A stretch of 64,000 nucleotides of DNA from Parapedobacter pyrenivorans (GTDB lineage Bacteria > Bacteroidota > Bacteroidia > Sphingobacteriales > Sphingobacteriaceae). Where the stretch lies: contig NZ_BMER01000001.1 in NCBI RefSeq assembly GCF_014636865.1, positions 1,414,718-1,478,717 of the forward strand. Reading direction: 5' to 3'. This document shows positions 9,688-19,677 of this stretch, in pieces (the stretch's first letter is position 1; every line of letters starts with the position of its first letter). Below the pieces are notes generated by a model. It ran no database searches. It had not been told where the DNA came from and saw only the letters and a program-made list of their open reading frames with translations. A program made the position numbers and the translations under genes.

Positions 9688-11727
9688 ATGAAGTTAAAGA
9701 AAACGGTTATTTTTTGTATGCTCATTGCTATCAGTTTGCTAGCTCAATTAGCCTTGGCCCAAAATTACATCAACAACCGGGCACCGCTTGCCAAAAAGCC
9801 GTATATCGAATTGCCGCTGGGTAGCATCAAGCCTCAAGGATGGCTGCACGAAATGCTGCTACGGCAAAAAAGCGGCACTACGGGGCAATTGGATACGTTA
9901 TATCCTACCGTTATGGGTGCACGAAACGGGTGGCTGGGCGGCGATGGCGATCAATGGGAGCGTGGCCCCTATTGGATAGATGGGTTATTGCCACTCGCTT
10001 ACATCCTCGACGATGAGGTGTTGAAGGCGAAGGTACAGCCCTGGGTCGAGTGGGCCATCAAGAGCCAGAAACCCAATGGGTACTTCGGCCCTGATAAAGA
10101 CTACGGATCCGAGCCGGGGCTTCAGCGCAACAACGCACACGACTGGTGGCCTAAAATGGTGGTGCTGAAAATCCTCCAACAATATTATTCGGCTACTGGC
10201 GATGACCGGGTCATCAAGCTGATGTCGGGCTACTTCAGGTACCAGTTGAACACGCTTACCGAAAAGCCTTTAGGTCATTGGACATTTTGGGCAGAGTTTA
10301 GGTCGGGCGATAATCTTCAAGCGGTGTACTGGTTATACAACATCACGGGTGAACGCTCGCTCTTGAAGTTGGCCGAGCTGATCCACGGGCAGGGTAAGGA
10401 TTATACCGGTATGTTTGAGCAACGTGAAGCGATGAGTACGATCGGTAGCATCCATTGTGTTAATTTGGCCCAGGGCATCAAAGAACCGATCATCTATTAC
10501 CAGCAAAATCCCAACAAGCGTTTCATCGACGCCGTAAAGCTCGGTTTTAGTGACATCCGCAAATTCAACGGACATCCACAGGGCATGTATGGTGGTGACG
10601 AGGCACTGCATGGCAATAACCCGACCCAAGGGTCTGAGCTGTGCACTGCCGTGGAGCTGATGTTTTCGCTGGAAAAAATGTTGGAAATCACCGGTGATAT
10701 CGAATTTGCCGAGCACCTGGAAAAGGTGGCGTTTAATGCGCTTCCTACGCAAGTGACCGATGATTTTATGGATAGGCAGTATTTCCAACAGGCCAATCAG
10801 GTGCAAATCCAGCGACGGCCGTACAATTTCAACATCAATCACGGAGAGACCGATTTGGTGTTTGGCTTGCTTACCGGTTACCCGTGCTGCACGTCCAACA
10901 TGCATCAAGGGTGGCCAAAGTTTACGCAGAATCTTTGGTATGCCACGGACGATGGTGGGTTGGCCGCACTGCTGTATTCGCCAAGCAACGTTACTGCAAA
11001 AGTTGGTAACGATGTCACAGTTTCGCTTACCGAAGAAACCAACTATCCGTTTGATGAGGCCATCCGTTTTACGTTGGCGATCGAGCGTGGAGTCGCGACG
11101 GTCGATTTCCCTTTGCACCTGCGTATACCGACATGGTGTACAGGCGCGCAAATTAAAGTGAATGGCGAGCTGTGGGGAGGGGATACCGATTCGGGGCAGA
11201 TTGCGATTATCCGCCGTACTTGGAAATCCGGTGATCGGGTCGAACTCGCATTACCGATGCATATCACGACGAGCACGTGGCATGAAAATGCGATGGCTGT
11301 AGAAAGAGGGCCGATTGTCTATGCACTGAAAATTGCTGAGCGCTGGGAAAAGAAAGCGGTTACCGACAATCCGGCCTTATATGGCTCCCATTACTACGAA
11401 GTATATCCCGAATCGCCGTGGAACTACGGCATCGTCGATTTCGCGAAAAAGGATCCGAACGATGTCTTTAAGGTCATCAAGCGCCAGGACGTGGATTTCA
11501 CCTATCCTTGGAACTTGGAAAATGCACCCGTTGAGCTAAAAGTAACGGGGAAGCGGATGCCTACGTGGACGCTATATAATGGTATGGCCGGCCCGTTGCC
11601 TCATAGCAATATCATCTATGGCATCCAGTCGACCAATGAACAACCGGAAGAAGAGATTACCTTGATACCTTACGGTGCTACCACGCTGCGTATTTCGGCC
11701 TTTCCAGTGATTAACCCTCAACAATAA
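9688..11727 (+). CDS. GH127-type beta-L-arabinofuranosidase (DUF1680 family)
   Basis: The 679-residue protein has an N-terminal signal peptide (ending near ALAQ) and the DUF1680 fold. The key residues of the family are visible: E317-L-C319 in SELCTAVE, and C400-C401 in GYPCCTSNMHQG. In Bifidobacterium HypBA1 the matching residues (E338, C340, C417, C418) hold a zinc and provide the cysteine nucleophile. I chose ATG 9688 over the in-frame TTG 9676 because it begins the signal peptide directly. It would release L-arabinofuranose in the periplasm from oligosaccharides imported by the SusCD pair. Some DUF1680 proteins act on other sugars (GH146 and relatives), so the substrate stays open. Confidence 0.85.
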   Translation: MKLKKTVIFCMLIAISLLAQLALAQNYINNRAPLAKKPYIELPLGSIKPQGWLHEMLLRQKSGTTGQLDTLYPTVMGARNGWLGGDGDQWERGPYWIDGLLPLAYILDDEVLKAKVQPWVEWAIKSQKPNGYFGPDKDYGSEPGLQRNNAHDWWPKMVVLKILQQYYSATGDDRVIKLMSGYFRYQLNTLTEKPLGHWTFWAEFRSGDNLQAVYWLYNITGERSLLKLAELIHGQGKDYTGMFEQREAMSTIGSIHCVNLAQGIKEPIIYYQQNPNKRFIDAVKLGFSDIRKFNGHPQGMYGGDEALHGNNPTQGSELCTAVELMFSLEKMLEITGDIEFAEHLEKVAFNALPTQVTDDFMDRQYFQQANQVQIQRRPYNFNINHGETDLVFGLLTGYPCCTSNMHQGWPKFTQNLWYATDDGGLAALLYSPSNVTAKVGNDVTVSLTEETNYPFDEAIRFTLAIERGVATVDFPLHLRIPTWCTGAQIKVNGELWGGDTDSGQIAIIRRTWKSGDRVELALPMHITTSTWHENAMAVERGPIVYALKIAERWEKKAVTDNPALYGSHYYEVYPESPWNYGIVDFAKKDPNDVFKVIKRQDVDFTYPWNLENAPVELKVTGKRMPTWTLYNGMAGPLPHSNIIYGIQSTNEQPEEEITLIPYGATTLRISAFPVINPQQ

Positions 11728-11733
11728 ATCCCG

Positions 11734-14562
11734 ATGACACTACACGTAATCAAAAAAATATCCAACAAAATATTCAATCATAGCACCTGTTTGTTCGCCT
11801 GTATTTGGTGTATCCCTGTGGCGCAGGCTCAGGAACTCAAGCAATTCGTGCGTGCTTCGGAGGGCATGGAGGTTACCGGATTTGTGATGGCGACCGGCGA
11901 GGAGCTTCAAAGTACCGGATCCCATCCGCTCGTGGCATTCGATATCAATGACCGTACCATGTTGGCTGCCGATGCGAAGGGAATTATCGATATTTCCCTC
12001 GAAACGGTAACCGGATTTAACCCGGCTTATAAAGCTATTTTGCGGTTTACGAATCGGTCAGCCGATACGTTGGTTTTATCCAACGTGGTACCGTTGGGCC
12101 GTGCCGATAAGGCCGTGTACATCACCGGAAAGGGCAAGCATGGCTTATCGCGCTCGCACCTCTTCCTTCCGGGGAAGCAACCGGTGAATTGCATCCTCCC
12201 CGACAATGCCTGGGAATTGGGATACAGCGCGATGGCGCTGCCCAATGGGCTTTCCGTATGTGCACTGGTAAGGCGGGATCGGGCCAGCGCATACAAGGCA
12301 ACCATCCGCCGCTTCGAGACCGTCATCGCACCCGGCGGCTCTATCGCATATAACCTGTTTGCGGATGTATACAGCGGTGATTGGCAACAAGGTTTGAAAA
12401 AGGTATTTCAGGAACGTTACCTGTATGACGTAGCGCAGTTTGACAATAGCCTGTTCGAGCGCGATGACCTTAAATGGATCCGGCATACCTACGTGATGCA
12501 TCTCATCATGGCATGGGATAAGTTTTACCACGATAGTGAAACCGGGCAATCAGGTCTTCCAGGGTTTATCGAACGCGGTAAGAAATTGTATGGCGGTGAT
12601 GACGTGATTGGACTATGGCCAACATGGCCTACCCTGGGCATCGACCAGCGCAATCAGTTTGACCTATTCCGTGATTTGCCGGGAGGCATGGCGCGCATAC
12701 GTCAGGACGCCGATTATTGCCGGAGTCACGGCACCGCTTTCTTCCTCTGTTATAACCCTTGGGACGAAAGTACGCGCGGCGAAGGCCATATGGAAGGACT
12801 ATACGATCTCATCATGCAGACTGGGGCGGATGGCGTCGTGCTGGATACCCAAGGGGGGTCCAGCACCGAGTTGCAGGAGGCGGCAGATCGCGCCAAACCG
12901 GGGGTGATCATGTATAGCGAGGGGTTTGCGGTGCCCAAGGATATGCAGGGCATTGTATCGGGACGCGTACACAATGCGCTGTATTACCCACCTATGCTAA
13001 ATCTCAATAAGTTTATCAAACCGGAGTTTACGATATACCGGGTTGCGGAATTGGCTAAGGAACCCATCAAACGGGAGTTTGCCACCGCCTTTTTTAACGG
13101 TTACGGAACTGAGCTCAATATTTTTGCGCCTGGCCAACCCGATTGGGTCGATGAACAGTACCGCTACCTGGGCCGTACAACTCGGATATTGCGCGAAAAT
13201 ACGTACAACTTCCTAAGTCGTGACTATATACCGCTTATTCCGACATTGGTGGATAGCGTTTATGCCAATAAATGGTCGTTGCCCGACAAGATCCTTTATA
13301 CGCTGTATAGCATCAAACCGGAAGGGTTTAACGCGCCGCTCCTTGAGGTAACACCTACGGAGGGTACCCATTTCGTCGATCTGTGGAATAACGAGGAAGT
13401 AGAACCCGTGATGCAGGATGGGCATCAATACCTCCCGGCAAAAATCCATGCCTTTGACCGCTTTGATTTGGGCACCAACAATGAAGGTGAAGTAGGTTGT
13501 ATTGCGCAGTTGCCTATGCTGTTGACGGTTTCATTGGACAACAACACATTGCACATCCATGCCGATAAAGGGCAGCAAATCAATGTTTGGGCAGGTGCGC
13601 CGGATTATGAGAAAAAGCCGGTGGAGCTAACTTCCGGCAGCCATGAGCTGGATATATTCGAGCATTTCGGCCGGCATGAGGGTAAGCTGGTTGTCCAACT
13701 ACTGGAAGACGGTATATTGCTTGACCAACGGGTAGCCGTTATCAAGGCGGGTACGCCGCGTCTAGCTAGTGAGGTTAGCCCTTCGGCAACGGTAGGCGAT
13801 ACGGAGGGTATGATCGAGATTCCGAAAGGTTCTTTTGTGTTTCACGCCACGAACGGTGATGAATTCATCGCCTACCCCAAGCACGATGAAGGAAAGACGT
13901 TCGAACTGACGGGTTTCTGGATGGACAAATATCCCGTAACGAATGCGGATTTCCTCCGGTTTATGGAAGCCAGTGGCTATCAGCCCACCGATACCGCCAA
14001 TTTCCTAAAGCACTGGCAGGGTGGCCGGCCGCTTAAGGGCGAGGAGCGTTATCCGGTAGTTTATGTGAGCTATGAAGATGCACAGGCCTATGCCCGCTGG
14101 GCCGGTAAGCGGTTGCCCACCGAAGTAGAATGGCAGTATGCCGCGCAGACGCCGGATCTCCGCGAGTGGCCTTGGTCGAAAGATACGAAGCACATCAAAC
14201 GGGAATTGGAACCCGTGACCAACAGCCTCACCGTATACAAAATCAAGGGTATTGATTCGAAATTAGCGAACTTGGGCGATGGCAAACCCTATCCGGTGGG
14301 AAAATACAAACGCGGCGCGAACCCCTATGGTTTGGAAGACCTCGTGGGATCGGTTTGGCAGCTGACCAACGATGTATATAAAAGCGGGTCTTACACTTAT
14401 ATCATGATGAAAGGTGGATCTTATTTCAATCCGACGTCCAGTTGGTGGTACGTACAAGGCGGTCCTCGGGAATTGCATTATCGGCAATACCTGCTTCGCG
14501 TTTCGCAAGGATTTGAACGCAATGCTACAGTAGGGTTTCGTTGCGTGAAAGATAAGAAATGA
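11734..14562 (+). CDS. Exported glycosidase-like protein fused to a C-terminal FGE/SUMF1 domain
   Basis: This 942-residue protein has a signal peptide (ending near VAQAQ), a large N-terminal region and a C-terminal formylglycine-generating-enzyme-like domain. Residues about 40-230 are beta-rich. Residues about 240-560 resemble a clan-D-like TIM barrel (DDVIGLWPTWPTLG, CRSHGTAFFLCYNPWDES, GADGVVLDTQGG, MYSEGFAVP), with D in VVLDTQ and E in YSEGF as candidate catalytic acids. From about residue 692 the FGE-sulfatase pattern is clear: MIEIPKGSFVF, FWMDKYPVTNADFLRFM, YPVVYVSYEDAQAYARWAGKRLPTEVEWQYAA, NPYGLEDLVGSVWQLTND, MKGGSYFNP and VGFRCV. It lies 6 bp after the arabinofuranosidase gene. The FGE domain in such fusions may serve as a sugar- or metal-binding module rather than modify a sulfatase; no sulfatase gene is present in the window. 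Confidence 0.7.
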   Translation: MTLHVIKKISNKIFNHSTCLFACIWCIPVAQAQELKQFVRASEGMEVTGFVMATGEELQSTGSHPLVAFDINDRTMLAADAKGIIDISLETVTGFNPAYKAILRFTNRSADTLVLSNVVPLGRADKAVYITGKGKHGLSRSHLFLPGKQPVNCILPDNAWELGYSAMALPNGLSVCALVRRDRASAYKATIRRFETVIAPGGSIAYNLFADVYSGDWQQGLKKVFQERYLYDVAQFDNSLFERDDLKWIRHTYVMHLIMAWDKFYHDSETGQSGLPGFIERGKKLYGGDDVIGLWPTWPTLGIDQRNQFDLFRDLPGGMARIRQDADYCRSHGTAFFLCYNPWDESTRGEGHMEGLYDLIMQTGADGVVLDTQGGSSTELQEAADRAKPGVIMYSEGFAVPKDMQGIVSGRVHNALYYPPMLNLNKFIKPEFTIYRVAELAKEPIKREFATAFFNGYGTELNIFAPGQPDWVDEQYRYLGRTTRILRENTYNFLSRDYIPLIPTLVDSVYANKWSLPDKILYTLYSIKPEGFNAPLLEVTPTEGTHFVDLWNNEEVEPVMQDGHQYLPAKIHAFDRFDLGTNNEGEVGCIAQLPMLLTVSLDNNTLHIHADKGQQINVWAGAPDYEKKPVELTSGSHELDIFEHFGRHEGKLVVQLLEDGILLDQRVAVIKAGTPRLASEVSPSATVGDTEGMIEIPKGSFVFHATNGDEFIAYPKHDEGKTFELTGFWMDKYPVTNADFLRFMEASGYQPTDTANFLKHWQGGRPLKGEERYPVVYVSYEDAQAYARWAGKRLPTEVEWQYAAQTPDLREWPWSKDTKHIKRELEPVTNSLTVYKIKGIDSKLANLGDGKPYPVGKYKRGANPYGLEDLVGSVWQLTNDVYKSGSYTYIMMKGGSYFNPTSSWWYVQGGPRELHYRQYLLRVSQGFERNATVGFRCVKDKK

Positions 14563-14585
14563 CTGGGGATGTACGGGAAAAAGAT

Positions 14586-14593
14586 TAAATTTA
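14586..14593 (+). promoter_or_regulatory. Possible -7 box before the hybrid regulator
   Basis: TAAATTTA matches the Bacteroidota -7 consensus TAnnTTTG at seven of eight positions and lies 23 bp before the regulator's ATG. No clear -33 TTTG element was found, so this is a weak call. Confidence 0.3.
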
Positions 14594-14616
14594 CGCTTGG
14601 ACAAAGGGAGCGGTAA

Positions 14617-17600
14617 ATGAAACCGTACAATACGTATTGGTTGGCCTTGATGAGTGCGGTTTGGTTGGTCTTAAGCGGTACGCATGTTCGCGGGCAAGAG
14701 ACACAGCAGCGGCAGGCCAACTATTATTTCAGGAGCCTGCAAGTCGAGGATGGGCTTTCGCAAAATTCCGTCTACGCTGTTTTTCAGGATCAACAGGGCT
14801 ACATGTGGTTTGGTACCCAGGATGGGTTGAACCGGTATGATGGTCATACGTTCAAGATTTTCAAGAAGAATACCGGCGATCCACAGAGTCTTGGCAATAA
14901 TACGGTTACAGCCATTACGCAAGACCATCAGGGTCAGCTATGGGTTGGTACAGGTGACGGGGCTTATATATATGATCCCCGCAACGAAAATTTTACCCGA
15001 TATGATGCGCATAGCGAAGAGGGCGAGGCGGTGGCGGGGATGGTGCGCGACATCCAAGTAGATAAGCAGGGGAATGTGTGGATGGCGGTTTTCAATAAGG
15101 GCGTTTTCCGCGTGGCCAAGTCAAAAACGTTGACCTACTTCAACCTGGATCGCGAAGATAGCCCAACACCGGTATGGATAAGGCGGATTACATTTGATAC
15201 GGAGGGGCGGCTTTGGATCGGTACTTACCATCGCGGCATGTATTGCCTGGACCCGACGACTGGCCGGATTGAGCAATTCTTTATCAATCCGGATGCAAAG
15301 AACGTTGTCGATAATGATGTCAACGATATTTTTCTGCTAAATGCGGAGACGCTGTTGGTCGGTACCACCAACAAGGGGGTACAGGCTTTCAATCTCCGTA
15401 CACGTGCGTTTTCGCCGGTGCTTGAAACCAATGAACAAGGCAAATCGTTGTACGTACGCCGGATATACCGATCTACCGATGGTGAACTGTGGATCGGTAC
15501 CGAGAGCGGTGCATACATCTATTACCCACAAACCCAGCGTTATGAAAATGTACGTCATGTCAATGGCGATAGCTATTCCCTAACGGACAATGCAGTCCAT
15601 TCCGTCTACCAGGACCGTGAAGGGGGTATTTGGCTGGGTACGTTTTTCGGCGGAGTGAACTATTTTATCCGCCCGTACAGTCTTTTCGAGAAGTACTACC
15701 CGGTTACCGGCGAAAACTCCATCAAAGGAAAGAGCATCAGTGAGTTTTGCGAGGTGGATGAGCGCCAGATCTGGATTGGCACCGAAGATGCGGGGCTCCA
15801 TGTATACGATCCGGTTGCTAGGCAGTTTGAAAATGGAATCCTACCCGCTACCAATATCCATGCCTTGATGCGTGATGGCAATACGTTGTGGGTAGGGTCA
15901 TTCACCGAGGGGTTGTTTGTCGTAGATCTACGCACCAGGCTTTTCAGGCAGTACAAAAACACATCGGCTCCGCGATCATTGATCAATAATAACATTTATT
16001 CCATCTATAAAGATTATACCGGCACCATTTGGGTGGGTACAATGATGGGATTGTGCCAGTACGATCGCCAGGCGGATACCTTTATACCCATCCAGGACAC
16101 ACTCATCAGCGCTCAGGTGAATGATATGCTGGAAGACTACCAAGGTACACTGTGGTTTGCTACCATCGGCGAGGGCTTATATGCGTATGATCGGAGTGGC
16201 GATACCTGGCGGCATTATCCATTGCCCATACCGGGCGATGCCGCCAGCAATAAGATCACCTGCATACTGGAGGATAGCCAGCACCGGTTATGGCTCGGTA
16301 CGGAAGGCGCGGGTATCTATCGCTATGATCGCGAAAGCGATGCATTCACCAGTTTCTATTCGGAAGACAACGGCTTACCAAACAACGTCATTTACCAATT
16401 GGTTGAAGATTTGTACGGTCATATCTGGGGAAGTACCAATAAAGGACTTTTCAAGCTGGATGCCAAACAGCAGACAATCGATGTATATACCCATGCCAAT
16501 GGGCTATTGGGCGATCAGTTCAATTACAAATCTGGCTTCCGTAGCAAAGAAGGCAAACTCTATTTTGGAGGCATTAAAGGTTTCGTTGCCTTTACCCCTT
16601 ACAATAGCTGGCAGAACGAAGTGCCCCCGCCCGTGGTGATCAACAGCATCCAGATTCAAAACAGGGAAACCGTTGGCGTAGCGGAATTATCGCTCCCGTA
16701 TCGTTCCGCCGTATTCAGCTTAGGCTTTGCAGCGCTCAGCTATGTCTCACCTCAAGGTAATCAGTACGCCTACAAGCTGGAAGGGAAAGACAACGATTGG
16801 ATTACTACCGACTATCCATCACGGGTTACGTATTCTAATTTACCTCCCGGTACCTACACGTTTCGGGTTAAGGCCTCCAACAGCGATGGTGTATGGAATG
16901 AGCAAGGCGCCGATATGCTAATTCATATCCTTCCGCCGTTTTACCGCACGACATGGGCGTACCTGGTCTATTTTCTTCTTTTTTCATTGGCCACCTATTG
17001 GGCAATACGCTATTTCAGGCAGCGCATACGCGCCCGAAACAAACGGGTACTCCAAGCCATTGAAAGCAAGAAGGAAAAGGAACTATATCATACCAAAATT
17101 GATTTCTTTACGAATGTAACCCACGAAATACGTACGCCATTGAGCCTGATCAAAGCGCCGTTGGAGGAAATGATGAAAAATACCGGTCCGGCGGATAGCC
17201 ATTGGGAAAACCTTTCCATTATGCAGCGTAATACCAATCGGTTGCTAAAGTTAGTGAACGAATTGCTTGATTTCCGGAAGGCGGAAGCAAAGGGTGTGTC
17301 GGTACACTTTACCAATTTGGATGTGATTTTCGTGATTAAGGACACCCTGAGTCGGTTTATCCCATCGGCCAAGCTAAATGGTATTGCTATGGATGTCGCG
17401 TTACCCAATCATACGGTCCACGCGGATTTGGATGCAGAGATATTCACTAAAATTATCAGTAACCTGATTCATAATGCCTTGAAACACGCAAAGAATCGCA
17501 TACGGGTTTCTTTGGAAGTATTCGAAGGCTATATCAAGTTGGCCATTGCCAATGATGGTAACCGGATTCCCAACGATATTGCCGATAAGATTTTCCTTCC

Positions 17601-18606
17601 TTTTTTCAAACTCGACGAGAAGTCGCAAGGCTCCGGATTGGGACTGGCATTTTCCAAATCATTGGCTGAACTTCACAATGGCAACCTGTATCTCGAACAG
17701 CAAGTGCATTTCGACACCGTATTTGTACTGGAGTTGCCCACCCATCAAACCGGGCACCTACGGCAGGAAGATCTGTTGAGTGAGCGGTCTGTAGAGGTCA
17801 ATCCACTCACGCCGTTGGGAGACGTGGATGAATTGCTGCGCGGTGACGTTAAAAGGACGATTCTTTCGATAGAGGACAATGGAGAATTCCAGCAATTTAT
17901 GGTGAGCCAACTTCAGCGGGACTACGACGTACTGGTTGCTCAGCATGGTAAGGACGCGATTGGGGTACTCCACGAAGCGCAAGTAGACATCATCATTTGC
18001 GATATCATGATGCCCGTGATGGACGGCATTGCGTTCTGCCATTACGTCAAGGAAAACTTAAAGTTTAGCCACATTCCGATTATTCTATTGACTGCGAAGA
18101 CAGGCCTTCAATCCAAAATTGACGGACTCAAGGCTGGAGCAGACGAGTATGTCGATAAACCCTACTCCATTGATTTTTTACGTGCGCGCATCGAAAATTT
18201 GCTGGAGAGCCGTCGTAAACTTCGGGAGGCGTACCGCACCCTTCCGGAAACGGCCTACGAAAGCATTGCGCATTCCAAGGCTGACCAGCAATTTTTAGAT
18301 AGTTTGGTTAATGTCATCCATGCCCGCTTGGATGAAGTAGACCTTGATGTAGACAAGCTAGCAGAATCGATGAACATGAGCCGGGCCACATTTTACCGCA
18401 AGGTAAGGCACATTTCTGAATTGACTCCTAATGACTTCATCCGGTTGGTGCGGCTGAAAAAAGCAGCAGGCCTCCTTCGTGAGAAGGAGTACCGCGTGGG
18501 CGAGATTGCCTATTTGGTTGGATTCAGCTCACCATCTTACTTTTCGAAATGTTTTCAAAAGCAGTTTGGGGTGCTGCCGAAGGATTTTGAACGGGTCAAT
18601 GTGTAA
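14617..18606 (+). CDS. Hybrid two-component sensor kinase/response regulator with AraC output (HTCS)
   Basis: The 1329-residue protein has the HTCS order: signal peptide (1-27); two seven-bladed propellers of Reg_prop repeats (about 40-650, repeats of the GxIWxGTxxGLxxYD type); a Y_Y_Y domain (about 690-770, YAYKLEGKDNDWITT, PPGTYTFRVKASN); a transmembrane helix (about 780-800); a HisKA domain with H836 in THEIRTPLS; an HATPase domain (NLIHNALKHA, GSGLGLAF); a receiver domain with phosphorylatable D1129 in ICDIMMPVMDG; and a C-terminal AraC helix-turn-helix pair (IAYLVGFSSPSYFSKCFQKQFG). It senses an oligosaccharide in the periplasm and binds DNA to switch on the PUL. It lies 54 bp after the PUL enzymes and is very probably their activator. 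Confidence 0.95.
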   Translation: MKPYNTYWLALMSAVWLVLSGTHVRGQETQQRQANYYFRSLQVEDGLSQNSVYAVFQDQQGYMWFGTQDGLNRYDGHTFKIFKKNTGDPQSLGNNTVTAITQDHQGQLWVGTGDGAYIYDPRNENFTRYDAHSEEGEAVAGMVRDIQVDKQGNVWMAVFNKGVFRVAKSKTLTYFNLDREDSPTPVWIRRITFDTEGRLWIGTYHRGMYCLDPTTGRIEQFFINPDAKNVVDNDVNDIFLLNAETLLVGTTNKGVQAFNLRTRAFSPVLETNEQGKSLYVRRIYRSTDGELWIGTESGAYIYYPQTQRYENVRHVNGDSYSLTDNAVHSVYQDREGGIWLGTFFGGVNYFIRPYSLFEKYYPVTGENSIKGKSISEFCEVDERQIWIGTEDAGLHVYDPVARQFENGILPATNIHALMRDGNTLWVGSFTEGLFVVDLRTRLFRQYKNTSAPRSLINNNIYSIYKDYTGTIWVGTMMGLCQYDRQADTFIPIQDTLISAQVNDMLEDYQGTLWFATIGEGLYAYDRSGDTWRHYPLPIPGDAASNKITCILEDSQHRLWLGTEGAGIYRYDRESDAFTSFYSEDNGLPNNVIYQLVEDLYGHIWGSTNKGLFKLDAKQQTIDVYTHANGLLGDQFNYKSGFRSKEGKLYFGGIKGFVAFTPYNSWQNEVPPPVVINSIQIQNRETVGVAELSLPYRSAVFSLGFAALSYVSPQGNQYAYKLEGKDNDWITTDYPSRVTYSNLPPGTYTFRVKASNSDGVWNEQGADMLIHILPPFYRTTWAYLVYFLLFSLATYWAIRYFRQRIRARNKRVLQAIESKKEKELYHTKIDFFTNVTHEIRTPLSLIKAPLEEMMKNTGPADSHWENLSIMQRNTNRLLKLVNELLDFRKAEAKGVSVHFTNLDVIFVIKDTLSRFIPSAKLNGIAMDVALPNHTVHADLDAEIFTKIISNLIHNALKHAKNRIRVSLEVFEGYIKLAIANDGNRIPNDIADKIFLPFFKLDEKSQGSGLGLAFSKSLAELHNGNLYLEQQVHFDTVFVLELPTHQTGHLRQEDLLSERSVEVNPLTPLGDVDELLRGDVKRTILSIEDNGEFQQFMVSQLQRDYDVLVAQHGKDAIGVLHEAQVDIIICDIMMPVMDGIAFCHYVKENLKFSHIPIILLTAKTGLQSKIDGLKAGADEYVDKPYSIDFLRARIENLLESRRKLREAYRTLPETAYESIAHSKADQQFLDSLVNVIHARLDEVDLDVDKLAESMNMSRATFYRKVRHISELTPNDFIRLVRLKKAAGLLREKEYRVGEIAYLVGFSSPSYFSKCFQKQFGVLPKDFERVNV

Positions 18607-18681
18607 ACCTTGGAGCAGGCCACTTGATCAGATTTTGTGCAGCATCCTTTGGGAATTAACCGAAAATGTGTTAATTGGGAT

Positions 18682-19614
18682 ATGAAACCAGTCAATATGA
18701 CCTGCAAAACACTAACCACGGGATTTGCACTGTTGTTCATTTCCTATTTCGGACTTGCTCAGCAGCGATTCCCGCTCTATCCACAGGGTATTCCCAATGC
18801 AAAAGAGGCCGAAAACCTCGAACGCAATGAGCCCAATGCGATGGTGGATAGCGTAGCTTTCGACGTATCCGAGCCCAGTATCGCGCTGTTCTTGGCACCG
18901 GCGGATCGAGCAACGGGTACCGCAGTTATTATTTGTCCGGGCGGCGGTTACCACGCATTGCTAACCAAACGTGAAGGTAGCGACGTAGCTAGGGCATTTA
19001 CCAAATTGGGTATAACTGCCATTGTACTGCACTATAGATTGCCCAATGACCGTATTATGGTAAATCGGAGTATCGGCCCCCTGCAGGATTTGCAGCAGGC
19101 CATCAAAACCGTCCGTGAACGTGCGGGCGATTGGCGGATAGATTCCAATAGAATCGGCGTGATGGGATTTTCTGCAGGGGGACACTTAGCCGCTACCGCC
19201 GGAACGCACCATGCCGATGCATATATCGAAAATCCGGAAAGGACGAGCCTGCGTCCCGATTTTATGTTGCTGATCAATCCCGTTATCAGCTTCATGGATT
19301 CAGTGGGCCATACCGGATCGCGGGGTAACCTCTTGGGTGACCAGCCAGGTACGAAGCAGATGCTGTATTTCTCTAATGAATTGCATGTTGATTCGTTGAC
19401 CCCGCCTGCGTTTCTTGTCCATTCCGGAGCCGACGAAGTGGTTTCCGTGGAGAACAGTCTTTATTTTTATCAGGCATTGCGACAGCACCGGGTGGAAACG
19501 GGCCTGCATATTTACGCCAAGGGGGAGCATGGCTTTCTTACAGCGCCATCATTTGATGAATGGTTTGGTCGATGTGTATATTGGCTGGAACAAATGGGAT
19601 TGATGGACAACTGA
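18682..19614 (+). CDS. Exported alpha/beta-hydrolase, acetyl-xylan-esterase/BD-FAE-like
   Basis: The 310-residue protein has a signal peptide (ending near FGLAQ) and an alpha/beta-hydrolase fold. The oxyanion segment is IICPGGGYHAL, the nucleophile S164 is in GFSAGGH, the acid D251 is in GADEVV and the histidine H283 is in GEHGF. This order and the PGGGY motif fit carbohydrate esterases that remove acetyl or feruloyl groups from plant glycans. I chose ATG 18682 because it starts the signal peptide; an upstream GTG 18637 would add 15 residues with no sense. It lies 75 bp downstream of the regulator on the same strand and is probably the last PUL gene. Confidence 0.8.
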   Translation: MKPVNMTCKTLTTGFALLFISYFGLAQQRFPLYPQGIPNAKEAENLERNEPNAMVDSVAFDVSEPSIALFLAPADRATGTAVIICPGGGYHALLTKREGSDVARAFTKLGITAIVLHYRLPNDRIMVNRSIGPLQDLQQAIKTVRERAGDWRIDSNRIGVMGFSAGGHLAATAGTHHADAYIENPERTSLRPDFMLLINPVISFMDSVGHTGSRGNLLGDQPGTKQMLYFSNELHVDSLTPPAFLVHSGADEVVSVENSLYFYQALRQHRVETGLHIYAKGEHGFLTAPSFDEWFGRCVYWLEQMGLMDN

Positions 19615-19627
19615 TCGTTCCCTAGCT

Positions 19628-19649
19628 GGAGGTGAGAATTCTCAGCTCC
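19628..19649. repeat. 22-bp near-perfect palindrome between the esterase gene and fabD
   Basis: The arms are GGAGG/TGAGAA and TTCTCA/GCTCC; only one symmetrical base pair breaks the symmetry. It lies 13 bp after the esterase stop and about 30 bp before the fabD -7 box. No T-run follows, so an operator or mRNA 3'-end hairpin is more likely than a standard terminator. Confidence 0.45.
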
Positions 19650-19677
19650 GCTTGCGGCAGTTTTCGGCATATTACGC

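Noticed and set aside
10333-11151. Long open frame of 272 codons on the minus strand inside the GH127-type gene
   Set aside because: It is fully antisense to a clear enzyme, has no signature, and its composition follows from the codon usage of the plus strand.
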